From Microstegium vimineum (lineage: Eukaryota > Streptophyta > Magnoliopsida > Poales > Poaceae), in contig CM039122.1 of NCBI GenBank assembly GCA_022036555.1, forward strand, positions 3,123,043 through 3,187,042: a DNA stretch of 64,000 bases. Reading direction: 5' to 3'. A program made the translations under genes and the position numbers. Shown here in pieces: positions 11,113 through 23,043 of the stretch; the first letter of the stretch is position 1, and every line of letters begins with the position of its first letter. The notes below the pieces were generated by a model, which made no database searches, had not been told where the DNA came from, and was given only the letters and a program-made list of their open reading frames with translations.

Positions 11113-14100
11113 ATGTCGGGGCAGATTGACCGCAGCGGCGGCGTTGGTACCGGCGGCGCGAACGGGCATCCGCACCACCAGCCGATAGAGGATACGGCTG
11201 GCCTCATCCCGGAGATGGACCAACTGCGCACCACCATGCGCGAGAGGATGTAAGTTTTTGTGACTCGATCTCCAGCGTTGACTCTACCGATCACAGTCAC
11301 GGTACCTGTTCTCCTCAGTTTTTCCTCTTTTTTTTTTTCGAAGAATTCTCCTCAGTTTTTCCTTGTGGAGTATATATGCATGTGAACTATAAAGAGAAGA
11401 GTAATTTTACTGGATTGGTGAGGGCACTTTCTGAACTATATCTTGCTCTCATAAGGGATGCAAAGCGGCAGCCCGCGAGCCCACTATAGGCTTAATTTTG
11501 CGGGTTGTGGCTTGAGCCCGCAAAAATTAAACCTATATGTGCGTTCACGGGCTAGCCCACTTGCATCCCATACCAGCTAGCCCTTTTTATGCCACAAGAG
11601 TTATTTCCTAATTTCCGTAATTACCAAAGGCGACAATATAATGGATTTATTATACTTCTGCCACTTATTGTTTTAAGTATATGTTCTGAGTTCCCTTTAA
11701 ATTTATTAGGAATTGTACATGGGACTGAGTTTATGACTATTCTTGTATGGTTGACTTTCTTGTATGGCAGACTTGAGTATGTGCGAAGCACGCCATCATT
11801 GGCTGAGTGGCTGCCGAGGTTGCTGGAACTGGAAGAGATCTTGTACACAAAATTTCCGAACAAGGTATTGCTATCTGCTTCCCAGCCCTTCTCTTTTCCA
11901 ATACTCTGGTCTTTTGGGGAGCAAGATTAAAAATTGGTTGTTTGATCCTGGTGTTGTTTGAACAGAATGACTACTACAATATGATGAAAGGACCAGTTGA
12001 GCCACAATTGCAGTTTGCTATTATGACACTGAGTGCTCAAAATCAACAAAACCCACAGATGTCTGGGCAGGCAGCGCAGATGAATCAGGCCTCTGGCAGC
12101 GGTGTCGTTGTTGGTGTTGGCGGAGTCGACGTGCTCCTGCAGCACGAGCTGATTCAGGATAGGGCAACCATGTCAGGAGTGGACGAGCAATTTGCTATGC
12201 TACGAACCATTATGCGCGAAAAGATGTAAGCATTTATTACTGTTGATTTTAACTAAGTAAACTATTTTGTAGGCCATTTGTTATATTTGACTTTGACTAA
12301 GTAAACTATTTATTGCACGAAAGGATTGAGGTTAGCTCTATCGTCCATGAAAATTGAACTTAATCCTTTTGGTTCCTCTCCGCATTGATATTATGTGTTT
12401 TCGATTGCCCAAATCCCCTTCTGATGAATCAGGTGTTGGATCCCTAACGTCTTTGTACTGAATTAGTCAGTCTCGATTGGCTGAATGGGCATATATCAAA
12501 ACTAAAGCAGGTCCAAATTGTTAATATCCACTGACAATAAATATTACCATAAACTTTATACTCCTAAATTTATTTTCTTTCCATATAGCTCTTCCTCGTC
12601 TGACATACTACCTAACCTTGTATACTGCATCTGTCCTTCATAATTACAAAGGCAACAATGGATACTTAAGTTATTGACTTCTTTTTGTATTCTGAAATTA
12701 GTTGAATCGCATTCCTAAGCACCCAAAGTTTAGGTTTGTGGCTGATTTTTTTCAAATAGAACATTATGACTTACTTTTTTTATACTGTTCTTAATCTTAA
12801 ATCGGCAGATTCGAATATATAGGAAGGAAACAATCATCAGCTGAGTGGAGGAAGCGGTTGCCAGAACTGGCAAAGCGGCTTGAGGAGATCTTATACAGAA
12901 AATTCCCAAACAAGGTATTGCTAACCCCTTCCCTTTTAGTTCTGCAAAGCTTTAATCTACTAGAGTTCAAGTACATTTCTGTGGAGCAAAAATAAATCTT
13001 GCTGTTTACACCCTTTTGGTTGTTTGATCCTGGTATTGTTTAAGCAGAATGACTACTACAATATGATGAAGGGACCAATTGAACCACTATTACAGTTTGC
13101 TATTAGGACACTGAGCGCTCAGATTCAACAAAACCCACAGATATCTGGGCAGGCAGCACAGATGAATCAGGCATCTGGCAACGGTGTCGTTGTTGGTGTT
13201 GGTGGCGCCGGCGGACTCCTGAAGCACGAGCTGATGCAGGATATGGCAACCATGTCAGGAGTGGACCAGCAATTTGCCATGCTACGAACCACTATGCGCG
13301 AAAAGATGTAAGTGTTTATTATTGTTGATTTTAACTAAGTAAACTATTTTGTAGGCCATGAGTTATATTCGACTTTGACCAAGTAAACTATTTATTGCAC
13401 AAAAGGATTGCGGTTAGCTCTGTCGTCCATGGAAATTGAACTTAATCCTTTTGGTTCCTCTCCTCGTTGATATTATGTGTTTTGGATTGCCCAAATTCCC
13501 ACTAATGAATCAGGTGTTGGATCCCACCCCTAACCTCTTGACCCAAAAAAAAAATTGTGCTGAATTAGTGAGTCTCGATTTGCTGAACGATAGCGTATCT
13601 AAACTAAAGTGGTAGGCTCAAATTGTTAAGATGTACTGACAATAAATATTACTCCCTACATTCCAAATTGTAAGACGTTTTGGCTTTTCTAGATACGTAG
13701 TTTTTGCTATACACTTAGATACTCCCTCCGTCCCGTAAAAACTGCAATTCTACGGATCAAAAAATGTCCCAGAAAAAGTGCATTCGTAGCTCCTGATGCT
13801 AGGTCTCAGGATATCAGGCAGGCTGTCAGACAAGCACAGTGGCTCTCAACTCTCATCCAGAAGCTTCGTTCCGTTGAAAAAAAAAATCTACCGCGGAACA
13901 CCATCCATTCGTCTCATCACTGTTTTGGTTAGACATGGTTCCTTCTTTGGCAGCTAGTATAGGGGTATTTCTGTCATTTTTCCACAGCATTGGTTTCTGT
14001 GCCTAGTTCTACAATTGCATTTTTATTGGGATGGAGGGAGTATACACTATAATAAAAATAATTTATCTAAAAAAGCCGAAACGTCTTAAATTTGGAACGG

Positions 14101-14741
14101 AGGGAATACCATAAACTTTTTATACTCCTAGATTTATTTCCTTTCGAAAATTACAAAGGCAACAATTGATACTTATATCATTTATTTCCATTTATATTTT
14201 GAAATTTCTTGAATCGCCCTCCTAACTCCTAAGAACCCAAAGTTTACGTTTGTGGCTGATTTTCTCAAATAGAACATATATGGCTTACTTTTTTTATACT
14301 GTTCTTAATCTTAAATCGGCAGATTCGAATATATAGGAAGGAAACAGATGTCAACTGAGTGGAGGAAGCGGTTGCCAGAACTGGCAAAGCGGCTTGAGGA
14401 CATCTTGTACAGAGCATTCCCAAACAAGGTATTGCTAATCCCTTCCCTTTCAGTTCTGCAAAGCTTAAGTCTACTAGAGATCAAATACATTTCTGTGGAG
14501 AAAAAATAAATCTTGCTGTTTACACCCTTTTGGTTGTTTGATCCTGGTATTGTTTGAGCAGAATGACTACTACGATATGATGAAGGGACCAATTGAGCCA
14601 CAGTTGAAGTTTGCTATTAATACCTTGGTTGATCAGCAGCAGCAATATCAACAAAACCTACAGCTGGCAACGCAGACACCATCTTCATCCAGGTCAAATC
14701 AGGTATATTTCTCTTTAAAGTGCTCAGTCAACCTTCTATAA
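11113..14741 (+). CDS. HAC-like protein with three tandem KIX modules
   Basis: Seven exons with GT-AG borders and consistent phases: 11113-11249, 11771-11864, 11966-12225, 12809-12914, 13048-13307, 14323-14428 and 14562-14741, giving about 380 aa. Each KIX module (near residues 38-100, 155-222 and 277-345) reads like FEYIGRKQSSAEWRKRLPEL followed by AKRLEEILYRKFPNKNDYYN, matching the N-terminal KIX domain of plant p300/CBP-type HAC proteins, which binds transcription activators. Linkers starting MSGQAAQMNQASG repeat a HAC-type N-terminus in frame, so exons and introns were duplicated together. Module 1 is the most diverged. TAZ, PHD, HAT and ZZ domains are absent, and copia sequence follows. 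The last exon may read to TAA 14739-14741 or splice at 14702. It is either a KIX-only regulator or a dying gene. Confidence 0.75.
13650..14108. mobile_element. Outer Stowaway MITE, split by another MITE
   Basis: The left half 13650-13719 (TACTCCCTACATTCCAAATT...) and right half 14043-14108 (...TTTGGAACGGAGGGAATA) are inverted counterparts including the AAGACGTTT motif. The TA at each end and the flanks AATAAATAT / CCATAAACT match the uninterrupted site at 12536-12556 in the paralogous intron. The element lies in the sixth intron of the KIX gene. Confidence 0.85.
13720..14042. mobile_element. Inner Stowaway-like MITE nested in the outer one
   Basis: The ends TACTCCCTCCGTCCCGTAAA and TTTTTATTGGGATGGAGGGA+GTA are inverted repeats of about 30 bp flanked by TA. 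The body (323 bp) contains no coding sequence. It differs in sequence from the outer element, so it is a separate family that landed within it. Confidence 0.85.
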
Positions 14742-14792
14742 ATTTTTATTGATCCATAATAAAACATGTATTTATTTCTTATGCATTCGTAG

Positions 14793-16130
14793 GTGTTACA
14801 GAAGGTGAAGAATCCACTTCATATCAGTGAGGGACAAATTCATAAGAAGTTGAGATGCCATTTTTGCAAGAAAATTGGCCATTTCAAGGTGGATTGTTTA
14901 AAGAGAAAGAAATGGATAGAAGAAAAAGGTATACATTATGTTTCTATATGCTTAAAATCAAATAATATCTGGTGTCTAATTCTAGTGCTACTATTCATGG
15001 TTCACATATTATACAGGAATACCATATGATCCAGCACATAAGGATACCTAAAAAGTTCTTATACATGGGAATAGGATGAAGGCATGAAGTGACGAGATCG
15101 AGACTTAATAGAATAATTCTCAAAACTGGTCTGCACTTGAATTTGAAAAGGTGTCTTTATGTTCTAGAGTTCTCTAGAAATCTTGTGTCTATGTGCAAGT
15201 TGGATGCAAGAAGTTTTAAGTTTATGGTTTGTGATAGTATGTTTTCATTATATAATATTAAATATTTTTATGGTTCTAGTATTTTTAATTGATGGTTTAT
15301 ACCATTTTTAATCTTATGATGGTTTTTCTAAATCCTATTTCATGTTGAGCATATTGTTGATGAAAACAAACGTAGTGCACATAATGAGAAATTTGCTTTC
15401 TTGTGGCATAAGAGATTGGATCACATACCCAAAGAAACAGTTATGAGGCTTGTGAAAAGTGAAATACCATCTCTTTTGGATTTTGTTGTCTGGAATGTAT
15501 GTGTGGATTGCACTAAAGGCATGCAAACCTCACACATACCAAAGCACCCTTCTAAAAGGAGTATTGAGCAATTATAGTTGATACACATTGATATTTGTGG
15601 TCCATTTGATGTTCCTTCTTGGGGCGGTCAAAATATTTAATTCTTTTTATTGATGATTTCTCATGTTATTGTACCTATACTTGTTGCATCAAGTATTTCA
15701 TTCTTTTATTAATGACTTCTCATGTTATTGTTATCTATACTTAGTTGCAAGCATCCTAAAGGTGTTTTGTGAATGGGTAGAAAGGCAACTTGATAGGAAA
15801 GTAAAGGTGGTGAAATCCCGTAGAGGGGTGAATAGTTTGGAAAGCATAATGAAAGTGGTCAATGTTCATATCCATTTGTAAAGTTTTTTCAAAGTCATGG
15901 CATTTGTGTGTTTATTGTGTCTAAAATGTCTCATCAAACTAGAGTGACTGAAAGACAGAAGCTTACTCTCATGGAAATGATTAGAAATATGTTAAGTTAT
16001 CCTGATGTACATTTGTCTTTGTGTATGCACACGTTAAGGATCCTCATGTACTTGTTGAATAGAGTTCTTAAGACCCTATTGGACCATGGACATGAAAGAA
16101 GCCTATTTTAAGGCACCTAGCTTGAACTCA
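14793..16130 (+). pseudogene. Degenerate Copia gag-pol fragment
   Basis: In order the strand shows a gag zinc knuckle (CHFCKKIGHFKVDC, 14856-14897, CX2CX4HX4C intact), a protease-to-preintegrase stretch (LHLNLKRCLYVLEFSRNLVS), a GAG-preintegrase motif (FLWHKRLDHIPKETVMRLV) and integrase pieces (IDICGPFDVPS, KVKVVKSRRG, TERQKLTLMEMIRNMLS, MYLLNRVLKT). Frames change repeatedly and stops are common. No LTR, RT or RNase H was recognised. The fragment abuts the KIX gene on the same strand, and an AG at 14791-14792 precedes it in the correct phase for splicing from 14701. Confidence 0.8.
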
Positions 16131-17222
16131 TTGAAGGGGTAGGGCTATCAATGCTATAGACACGACCGTGGGCAAAAAAAATTAGGAGTAGGTCTTCGGA
16201 CCTAGCTCGACACCCCCTCTACAACTCAATTCATATCCCCTCCCTAACCTTGACCACCATCCCACAATGCACCCACCTCGCTTGCACCTTTCTCTTAACT
16301 CGACACGCTGTCCAGTGCTCACCCTACCCTCCTCCATATAGCTCCCCCTAGAGGCCTCCCAACCTTGGCCCTCCCCCATCCGCTAGTCGCCATCAAGTAG
16401 TTAATAACATGATGCACAAATTTATGCTCATCATCAAGAAGTGACGTTTATGCTCGTCAAGCTAATAATGGGATGGACAAGTGGCATCTGAGCACTTGTC
16501 GTTAAGTACCCAGCTCTGTAGTCCTAGTTAGGGGAACACCTGTAACTCATGGTTGAATCATAGATATGAATAGTCTTTCGTGTTCCCATGAGAGCACGCT
16601 CATAGATATGAGTAGGAGCTTGTCCGGGTACCATAGTTTCCAAGTGCATGTGCAACGTGGTTAAGGAATAGCCCCACCGCTGGAGTCACGTGAGGGCCAA
16701 ACTAGGTCCTGGATCCCTACTTGACAAAACTTTAAGGAGCATCAACACTAAACCTATATGAATAGACTGCTTTGTGAAATTTTGAGTAGTGCTCCATGTT
16801 TGCATTTGCATACATGTTTCACTCAGCGTTCAAATACTTGCTATCTCCTATAATGCCGATTCTTTATTATTTATGGCTTTTTGGTCTAGCACATCTGTTG
16901 TTAACATTTTCGGTGATTTGGGAAAAAATTTGGAGTTTATGAACAGTATCAAACGAATATTATACTAATAGTATCTTTTCTCATCACAAGGCTAGACCAC
17001 ATGTAGTAGCAGGCTGCAGGCCTCCTACAACCTTGTAGTGTTACATGTGGTTGATGGCCGCCTTGCTCTGCTAAATGACTGATGCTTGCCGAATACCAAG
17101 TGGTTTCTAGAGTATGCAAATCTTCCCATTTTACATGGAAATGATTGTTTTATCTATTATTTAGTGCAATCATTTTAGGGCTTGCTTGATTCCACCAACT
17201 GAAAAGTAAAAGATACATTTGC
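16131..17222. other. Unassigned intergenic DNA left of the Tat insertion
   Basis: About 1.1 kb of mixed composition with no coding domain. A duplicated phrase CATAGATATGA occurs near 16559 and 16611. The sequence is contiguous in ancestry with 37424 onward, because the intervening Tat element carries matching target duplications. Confidence 0.5.
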
Positions 17223-17982
17223 ACTATTGCCGGGTACGAAGGTAAGGGGTACCCTAAACCCTTCGATAAATTAACGCTAAACATAGCAACCATTTTAAGA
17301 CAGGGACCAGCCCACTGTTCAAGTCAGTAAAGTAAGACCCATCACTCGAAGGCCCCCTACACCGGCTATGGCAATCAGTTGCGGGCCGGCCAACCTCGAC
17401 GGAAAGAGACGGACGAAGGGTCGAACGAACGACCCCTCCGTCTCCACCTCGACGCCGAATGACGGACGAGGGACCGAACGAATGACCCCTTGGTCTCCGC
17501 CTCGACGCCGAATGACAGACGAGGGGCCGAACGAACGACCCCTCGGCCTCCACCTCCACATCAAATGACGGACCGAGGGTCGAACGAACGACCCCCCGGC
17601 TCCTACCTCGACACCGGGTGACGGACGAGGGGTCGAACGAACGACCCCTCGGCCTCTACTTCGATCCCTCCGACTCCGCCTCTTGCTCCGACCCTACCTC
17701 GACGACGAGCGACGGACCAAGGGTCGAACGAACGACCCTCGGACGGGAGGCTCGATCAGCCCAACTGCTCCCGGCATGGGTTAAAGTAAATCCGCCTAAC
17801 GACATGGGCGTCCGCGTCCGCTGTCAAATCCGTCAACTCCCTGCCGTGTCCCAGTCTCCCGTCAACTGTGTTGCTACTGCCGCCACAACGCGAGTACGGA
17901 CTCCAGCAACACCCCTCGGAACGTGAACAGTGCAGCCCTCGACGACGACTTCGGGGATACGGCAAAGCCAGGCAAGGCTCGA

Positions 17983-20900
17983 TGTGACGGAACCGCCCAA
18001 ATTATAAGAGATCAAGTGCTAAAGTAGCTGACTTAGCTACCACTTAAAACACTTGAGCCCATATAATCCCGGTAGTCCGGAAATCTCGAAGGATTTCTTA
18101 CATCAACTCAGGATCGCGTACATTCAGGGATACACATTCGAACGAGCCACACATCAACCGAAAATACTTAAAGTACAAAATAAAGTTATTACAATACTTT
18201 GTTCCAAATAAAAGTAGTACTTACGCCACTACACTTGTGGCCGAATAAAACATTGTTTGAATACTGAACTTGAAGTTTTAAAAGACAGGGGTGCCCACAA
18301 CGTCAGGTCCGACAACAGCAAAAGATGAGCTTGTAGAAGACCTTGCCCAAGGCCTACTCCTCTTCTCTGTAGAAAGGATAGAGACAGTGCTTACAATAGC
18401 CGATCTATACTTGGCCATCTGCAACAAACGGGATAAACCCTGAGTACGGGAATGTACTCAGCTAGACTTACCCGTCTAACTGAAAATAAAGACTCCAAGG
18501 ATATGCATGGCTGTATCTGGAGTTGGGTAAGCTTTACTTTGCAGAAATGCTTAAATTAAAGGAGTTTACTTTAATGACGCGATGAGCAGTCATCTTTTAT
18601 CCTACTAATTATTTCTAGGTTATTGCATCTATACTAGAGCACACACTTGATTCTACTCAAACAATATAATAACATATATCCAGTTCTTTCATCAATATTT
18701 TAGTAGAACCATAACGATGTCACATGGAGTTGTACCGTGGTGAAGCTCAGCATAATCCCCCATATCCAGTGGGGGCGGCAATTCGAATCGATATACACCA
18801 GCTGGTAAGATTACCTTTAACACACGCCCATACTTTCCCCGTCGGGTCAGCATTAGGTTACCGCTCAACAAAGTCCAGGTGGTAATCGACGCGGGCTCGC
18901 ATTGGTCCACCCCAATTGTAGAAAATAGATGGCCACGATCGGGCAGATCATGCCTACAGTCTAGAGGGGTGCTCACAGCAGATTGAGCTCCGGCCCGGAC
19001 AGTGTTTACTCGGCTTCGGGGTCGATACTCACAACGGCCCCTATGCGAAAGGGCGCATTCAAAGATGTAAGAGGGCCACCATCGTGTACAAACCTACACG
19101 ATCCAACGGACGGACTGCCCCCAAGTCTTGACCACTTGGTGCACTTGCCTTCCAGTTGACCGTATTTCATTACTACCATAGGTTCTTTCCACGATAGCGA
19201 ATATAGCCAATCGTGTTAGTATTACCCACAAGGGATAATACAAAACATAAAAGAAAGGTAACCATTATTTCTAAGCATGCTAAGCGGTTGCTTTTACTTC
19301 TTATTAACAGGGTAACAACGTAGGTAAAACAAATATCAAGGAAGGTAATGCATCAAATTGGGATTCAAACAACTCCTAACACCTAATGCATCACAGTATA
19401 AAATACTCAAGTAGATTAATTGTAAAAACTGGGAGGCTTAAGAATGCTCCGGGGCTTGCCTTGAGAAAAGGTGGAGGGTTGGTGGTCAGGGCACTCAGGA
19501 AGGTTAGTGTCGAGCTCTTGGTACTCCTCGTACAGCTCCTGTACCTCCTGGGCTTCAGTCTCTGTGGGCTCCTGATGTTCCTCCACGGATCCTAAATGAT
19601 TGCAATGCATAAATGAATAATTGAATGGTGCAGGGATGATGCTTGAATAAGATTTAACACACTAACAGAGATTCTAAGCATACAACCAAAAGAACTACCA
19701 CAAAGCTACTAGGGCTAGAGCTACTAGCTAGCAGGATAAAACAGGGTATATCTTAAACAGAAACTAGCAACAAGACTTTACCAACTCTAGATACAGACAA
19801 ACAAGCAAGACATACAACTGAAAACAAAATAGGAAATCATTTCGGGAATGGGCTCGAGACACGCAGAGGCTTGCGAGGCGACTGTCGAGCAAGACCCTCG
19901 ATTACTCAAGGTCCATCTACCGTCGAGCGGAACAGAGAACGGTGCTGATCAACGTGTTTTCGCCGAAGGTGGAGTCTTCGACGGTGGGGTTGGTTGTGCT
20001 AGGCTCGGGATGACTTACGCGCATCCACTGGTGGTGTTGGTTGAACCGGCGCGACCGTGAAGAGGGGTCGACGGTGTGCGGTGGCGGTGCAACATGGCGG
20101 TGCTACGCGGCGAAGTGATCACCGGCGAGGTGAGGCTCGGTGCTGTGGTGCGTGAGCATCATGGTGATGTGGCGAGTGCAGCTCGAGGGCTAGCTGAGCC
20201 AGAGAGGCTCTGTGGAAACCTGTCCACGTGCAAGCTCCACGGCGGCGGCAATGGCGCACGGCCAACGGTGCTGTGACGACAAGGGTCGAACTGAAGCTAA
20301 AGGAACGGCGTTCTCACCTCGGTTAACTCCGGCGAAGCTTCCACGAAGATGGAGGCGTCGGAGACGAGACGACGAACTGTGAACGCTGGTTGATTGGTGC
20401 GGTGGCGACTCGGAGTCGAAGAACGGCGAAGGGCGTTCCGGCGACTGGAGTTTGCGGCTGGTGAAACAGAGGCGAACAGCGTGGGTGCGGGGCAAAAGCG
20501 AAGGCTAGTGCGAGAGGAATTGAGCAAAGGAGCTCGGGTGGTGGTGGATTTGAGAAGAAGGCGATGGCGGTACTTGGAGCTCTCGGCGCAACGAAGAACA
20601 GAGAACTGCGAGCGATTGCGCGAGTGCGGATGAGTGTGGACGAGTGCGGGAGGTGGTGGAGGTATAGGCGCTCCTCCTTGCTTGGTCATGGCCGACCGGC
20701 GCTGCTAGAGGGGACGTGATGCGATGGTGCGGTGGTGGCAGCGGCGTTGGCGTGCTTGCGGTGAGCGGCGCAGAGCGGATCACGACTTGGTCGACGCGCC
20801 GTTAGCGCGGATTCGCGCTTGATTGCGAAAGAGACAAGGCGGCGAACTGATCGGACGCGGCACTGCGGCGGCGTTATTGTGAAATGACAGCGCGGCGTGT

Positions 20901-21710
20901 GGCAGGGCGGCTGGCAGGTCTGCGGCGGCGAAATAGAGCGTCAGCGGCGGAAAAGCGGAGCCGACTTGGTCCTAGCGCCGTTAACTCGGATTTGATCGAG
21001 ACGGGGCGAGCGGCGACAGCGATGTCGGCGCAGAGCCGAAGCGGCGGCGATGGCGTGTTCCACTTCCGCGGTCAGGCATCGGCGACCACGCGGCGGATGA
21101 CTCCGACGTACGGCTCAGCCGCGGTCGGGTGAGTGCGCGCGGGCGTGCGCGACACGTGCGTGCGGTCGAGCGTGCGGGAGAGGGGTCGATATCGAGGGTA
21201 GGGTCGATCGGCTGATCGAGCCTCCGACTCGGTCGAGCCTTCCGTGCAGGGTCGTTCGTCCAAGCCTCGGTTCGCGATATCGAGGGGTCGAAGTCGAGGG
21301 GTAGAACTCGAGGGTAGACGTCGATCGACTGGCCGATCGAGCCTCGGGTTCGGTCGAGCCTCTGGCCTGGGGTCGTTCGCTCAGACCCTCCGTCCGTCAT
21401 CGAGCGGTGGGGTTGAGGTCGAGGGGTAGTTCTCGGCCTGTCTCGATTCTGATTTCCTTCTCCATTCTCTTTTATTTGATAAACTAAGCAGGGTAACTAA
21501 ACCTAAACAAACCACACTTTTACTTAAGCAAAGCAGGGTTTAACTAAACATGTTAAACACAAGATTAAGCACAAAACACCTACTCAATTCTAGTTTCAAA
21601 GCATATAAACACACACATGAGATGATAGCATATGCAAACATGAATGCAATGAGGTGATGTGCTTAGTGGCTAATGATGATCCTAATGCAAGCTTGACATA
21701 GGGTGTCACA
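17983..21710 (-). mobile_element. Solo LTR (3.7 kb), probably Tekay/Del, inside the Tat LTR
   Basis: The insert is flanked by CTCGA (17978-17982 and 21711-21715), and the 3' Tat LTR lacks it. It has TG..CA ends: on the minus strand it begins TGTGACACCCTATG and ends GGCGGTTCCGTCACA. The minus strand has a GC-rich first half followed by an AT-rich half with a CAG-ATGG acceptor-like site, the same layout as the Tekay LTRs at 43869 and beyond. No gag or pol domain is present, so loss of the body by LTR-LTR recombination is inferred. The small open frames at 19848-21429 are by-products of GC-rich sequence. Confidence 0.8.
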
Positions 21711-21997
21711 CTCGACCCCCCCTCGACCGAGGGGCTCGACCCCTCCCTCTAACAACTCCAGTATGGGGCCCGTCCCATCCGCCCCGTCTCGCTTCAGCTG
21801 TGGGATTCGCGCCCGTCTGCGGAAGCTGTGCCGCGACGTGCCGCGGCGACTTCACTGCCACCACGACCCGGAGAGCCAAAAGGACGGGAAGGCCGTGCCG
21901 ACACAGTGCTCGATGTCCCTTCACCGGCACTATGCCACGGACACGCCGCCCATACTACGACAGTTAGGATCCTGTACCTTCAGACCTCCCCTTAGTC

Positions 21998-22005
21998 TAT
22001 AAAAG
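21998..22005 (+). promoter_or_regulatory. TATA box of the Tat 5' LTR
   Basis: TATAAAAG in the context CTTAGTCTATAAAAGGGGAC, about 390 bp before the LTR end. The same motif occurs in the 3' LTR at 37025-37032. Confidence 0.7.
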
Positions 22006-22394
22006 GGGACGCCGAGGTAGAAGGAGGGGATCTCTGGGGACTCTGGAGAGACTGTTTTCAGACTCAATTCTTCGGACAACTCCATACTCATACCACACAC
22101 ACATCGCTGCTCGATCGACCCCTCGTGCAGCCAACCCACCGCCTAGGGCAGCCCCGCTAGCCTTAGGCTCCAGATCGCTCTGAGCGATCCCGTGTAACTC
22201 AGCTTGTACCCCCTGTACGAGCACGCTTGGGTGCGAGATAATACAAGTCATCCTCCCCCGCTGGACGTAGGGCCTCCTTTGCCCGAACCAGGATAAACCT
22301 TGTGTCCATCTTGCATCACATCTGGGAGAGGGAGCACGCGCTATACAAATTTACTAGTTGGTGGTCTTGACCCCCGGGTCATAACACCGACAGT

Positions 22395-22412
22395 TGGCGC
22401 GCCAGGTAGGGG
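22395..22412 (+). other. Tat primer-binding site
   Basis: TGGCGCGCCAGGTAGGGG begins two bases after the LTR terminus. It starts with TGG, as needed to pair with a tRNA 3' CCA end. The tRNA was not identified here. Confidence 0.7.
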
Positions 22413-23043
22413 GGTTTTGCGTGTCGATCAACTCCGAACTACTCTCTCAGATGGATTCCACCATCCCACCATTTCCATTCACCGCCGTCGTCTGGTTCGG
22501 CAGTTTAGTGTTCGTATCCACGGGCCAGGGCCACTTCATAGTTTTTCCCTTCGCTCGTGGCCTGGACAGCAGTAGCTCCGGTATGCCGGGGCCAGCGAGG
22601 ATCAGGCGACGATCCCTCTGCTTGCGCCTCTAGCCTGCGATCAGGAGGAGGCACGAGCAACTCCGACGCGCTCGTCGTCGTGCGGACTCCGAGATGCCGG
22701 ATGCCGTTTCCCCGGCCCCGGCTGGCGACACAGCCCCTCCCCGCAGGGGCCTGTTTGACCCACGCTTGTGGGCCGAGGGTGGGCGCCCCTCTGAGCGGGA
22801 CTTTGGCTCCGCCATATCGTCGTCCCCGGGAGTCCCCGTGGCCTCTCCGACACACTCGACCCCATCACCACCGTGTAACCCGTTCCCGTACGGGCTCCAC
22901 GACAGCGCAAGACCCTGCTCTGCCCTCGCAGGTTCGCAGATACAGACACGTAGTGGGTCTCCAGGGACTCCGCCGCGTGCGACGGTCAACCCCGTCACCA
23001 CCTCTTCACCGGGCGAACACCAGGAGCCGAGACTAGCCCGGAC

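Larger units (their letters stand above)
17228..22392 (+). repeat. Tat 5' LTR, interrupted by a solo LTR
   Basis: Starts TGCCGGGTACG and ends ACACCGACA, matching the 3' LTR base for base over long stretches. The LTR sequence itself is about 1.43 kb, split by the insertion at 17983-21710. A minisatellite of about 53 bp (ACCTCGAC..GAATGACGGACGAGGG..CGAACGAACGACCCCTCGG) repeats about five times at 17380-17745. Confidence 0.9.

Noticed and set aside
19848..21429. Several 60-140 codon frames in the solo LTR
   Set aside because: CGA- and GGC-rich LTR sequence with frames open on both strands and no motif.
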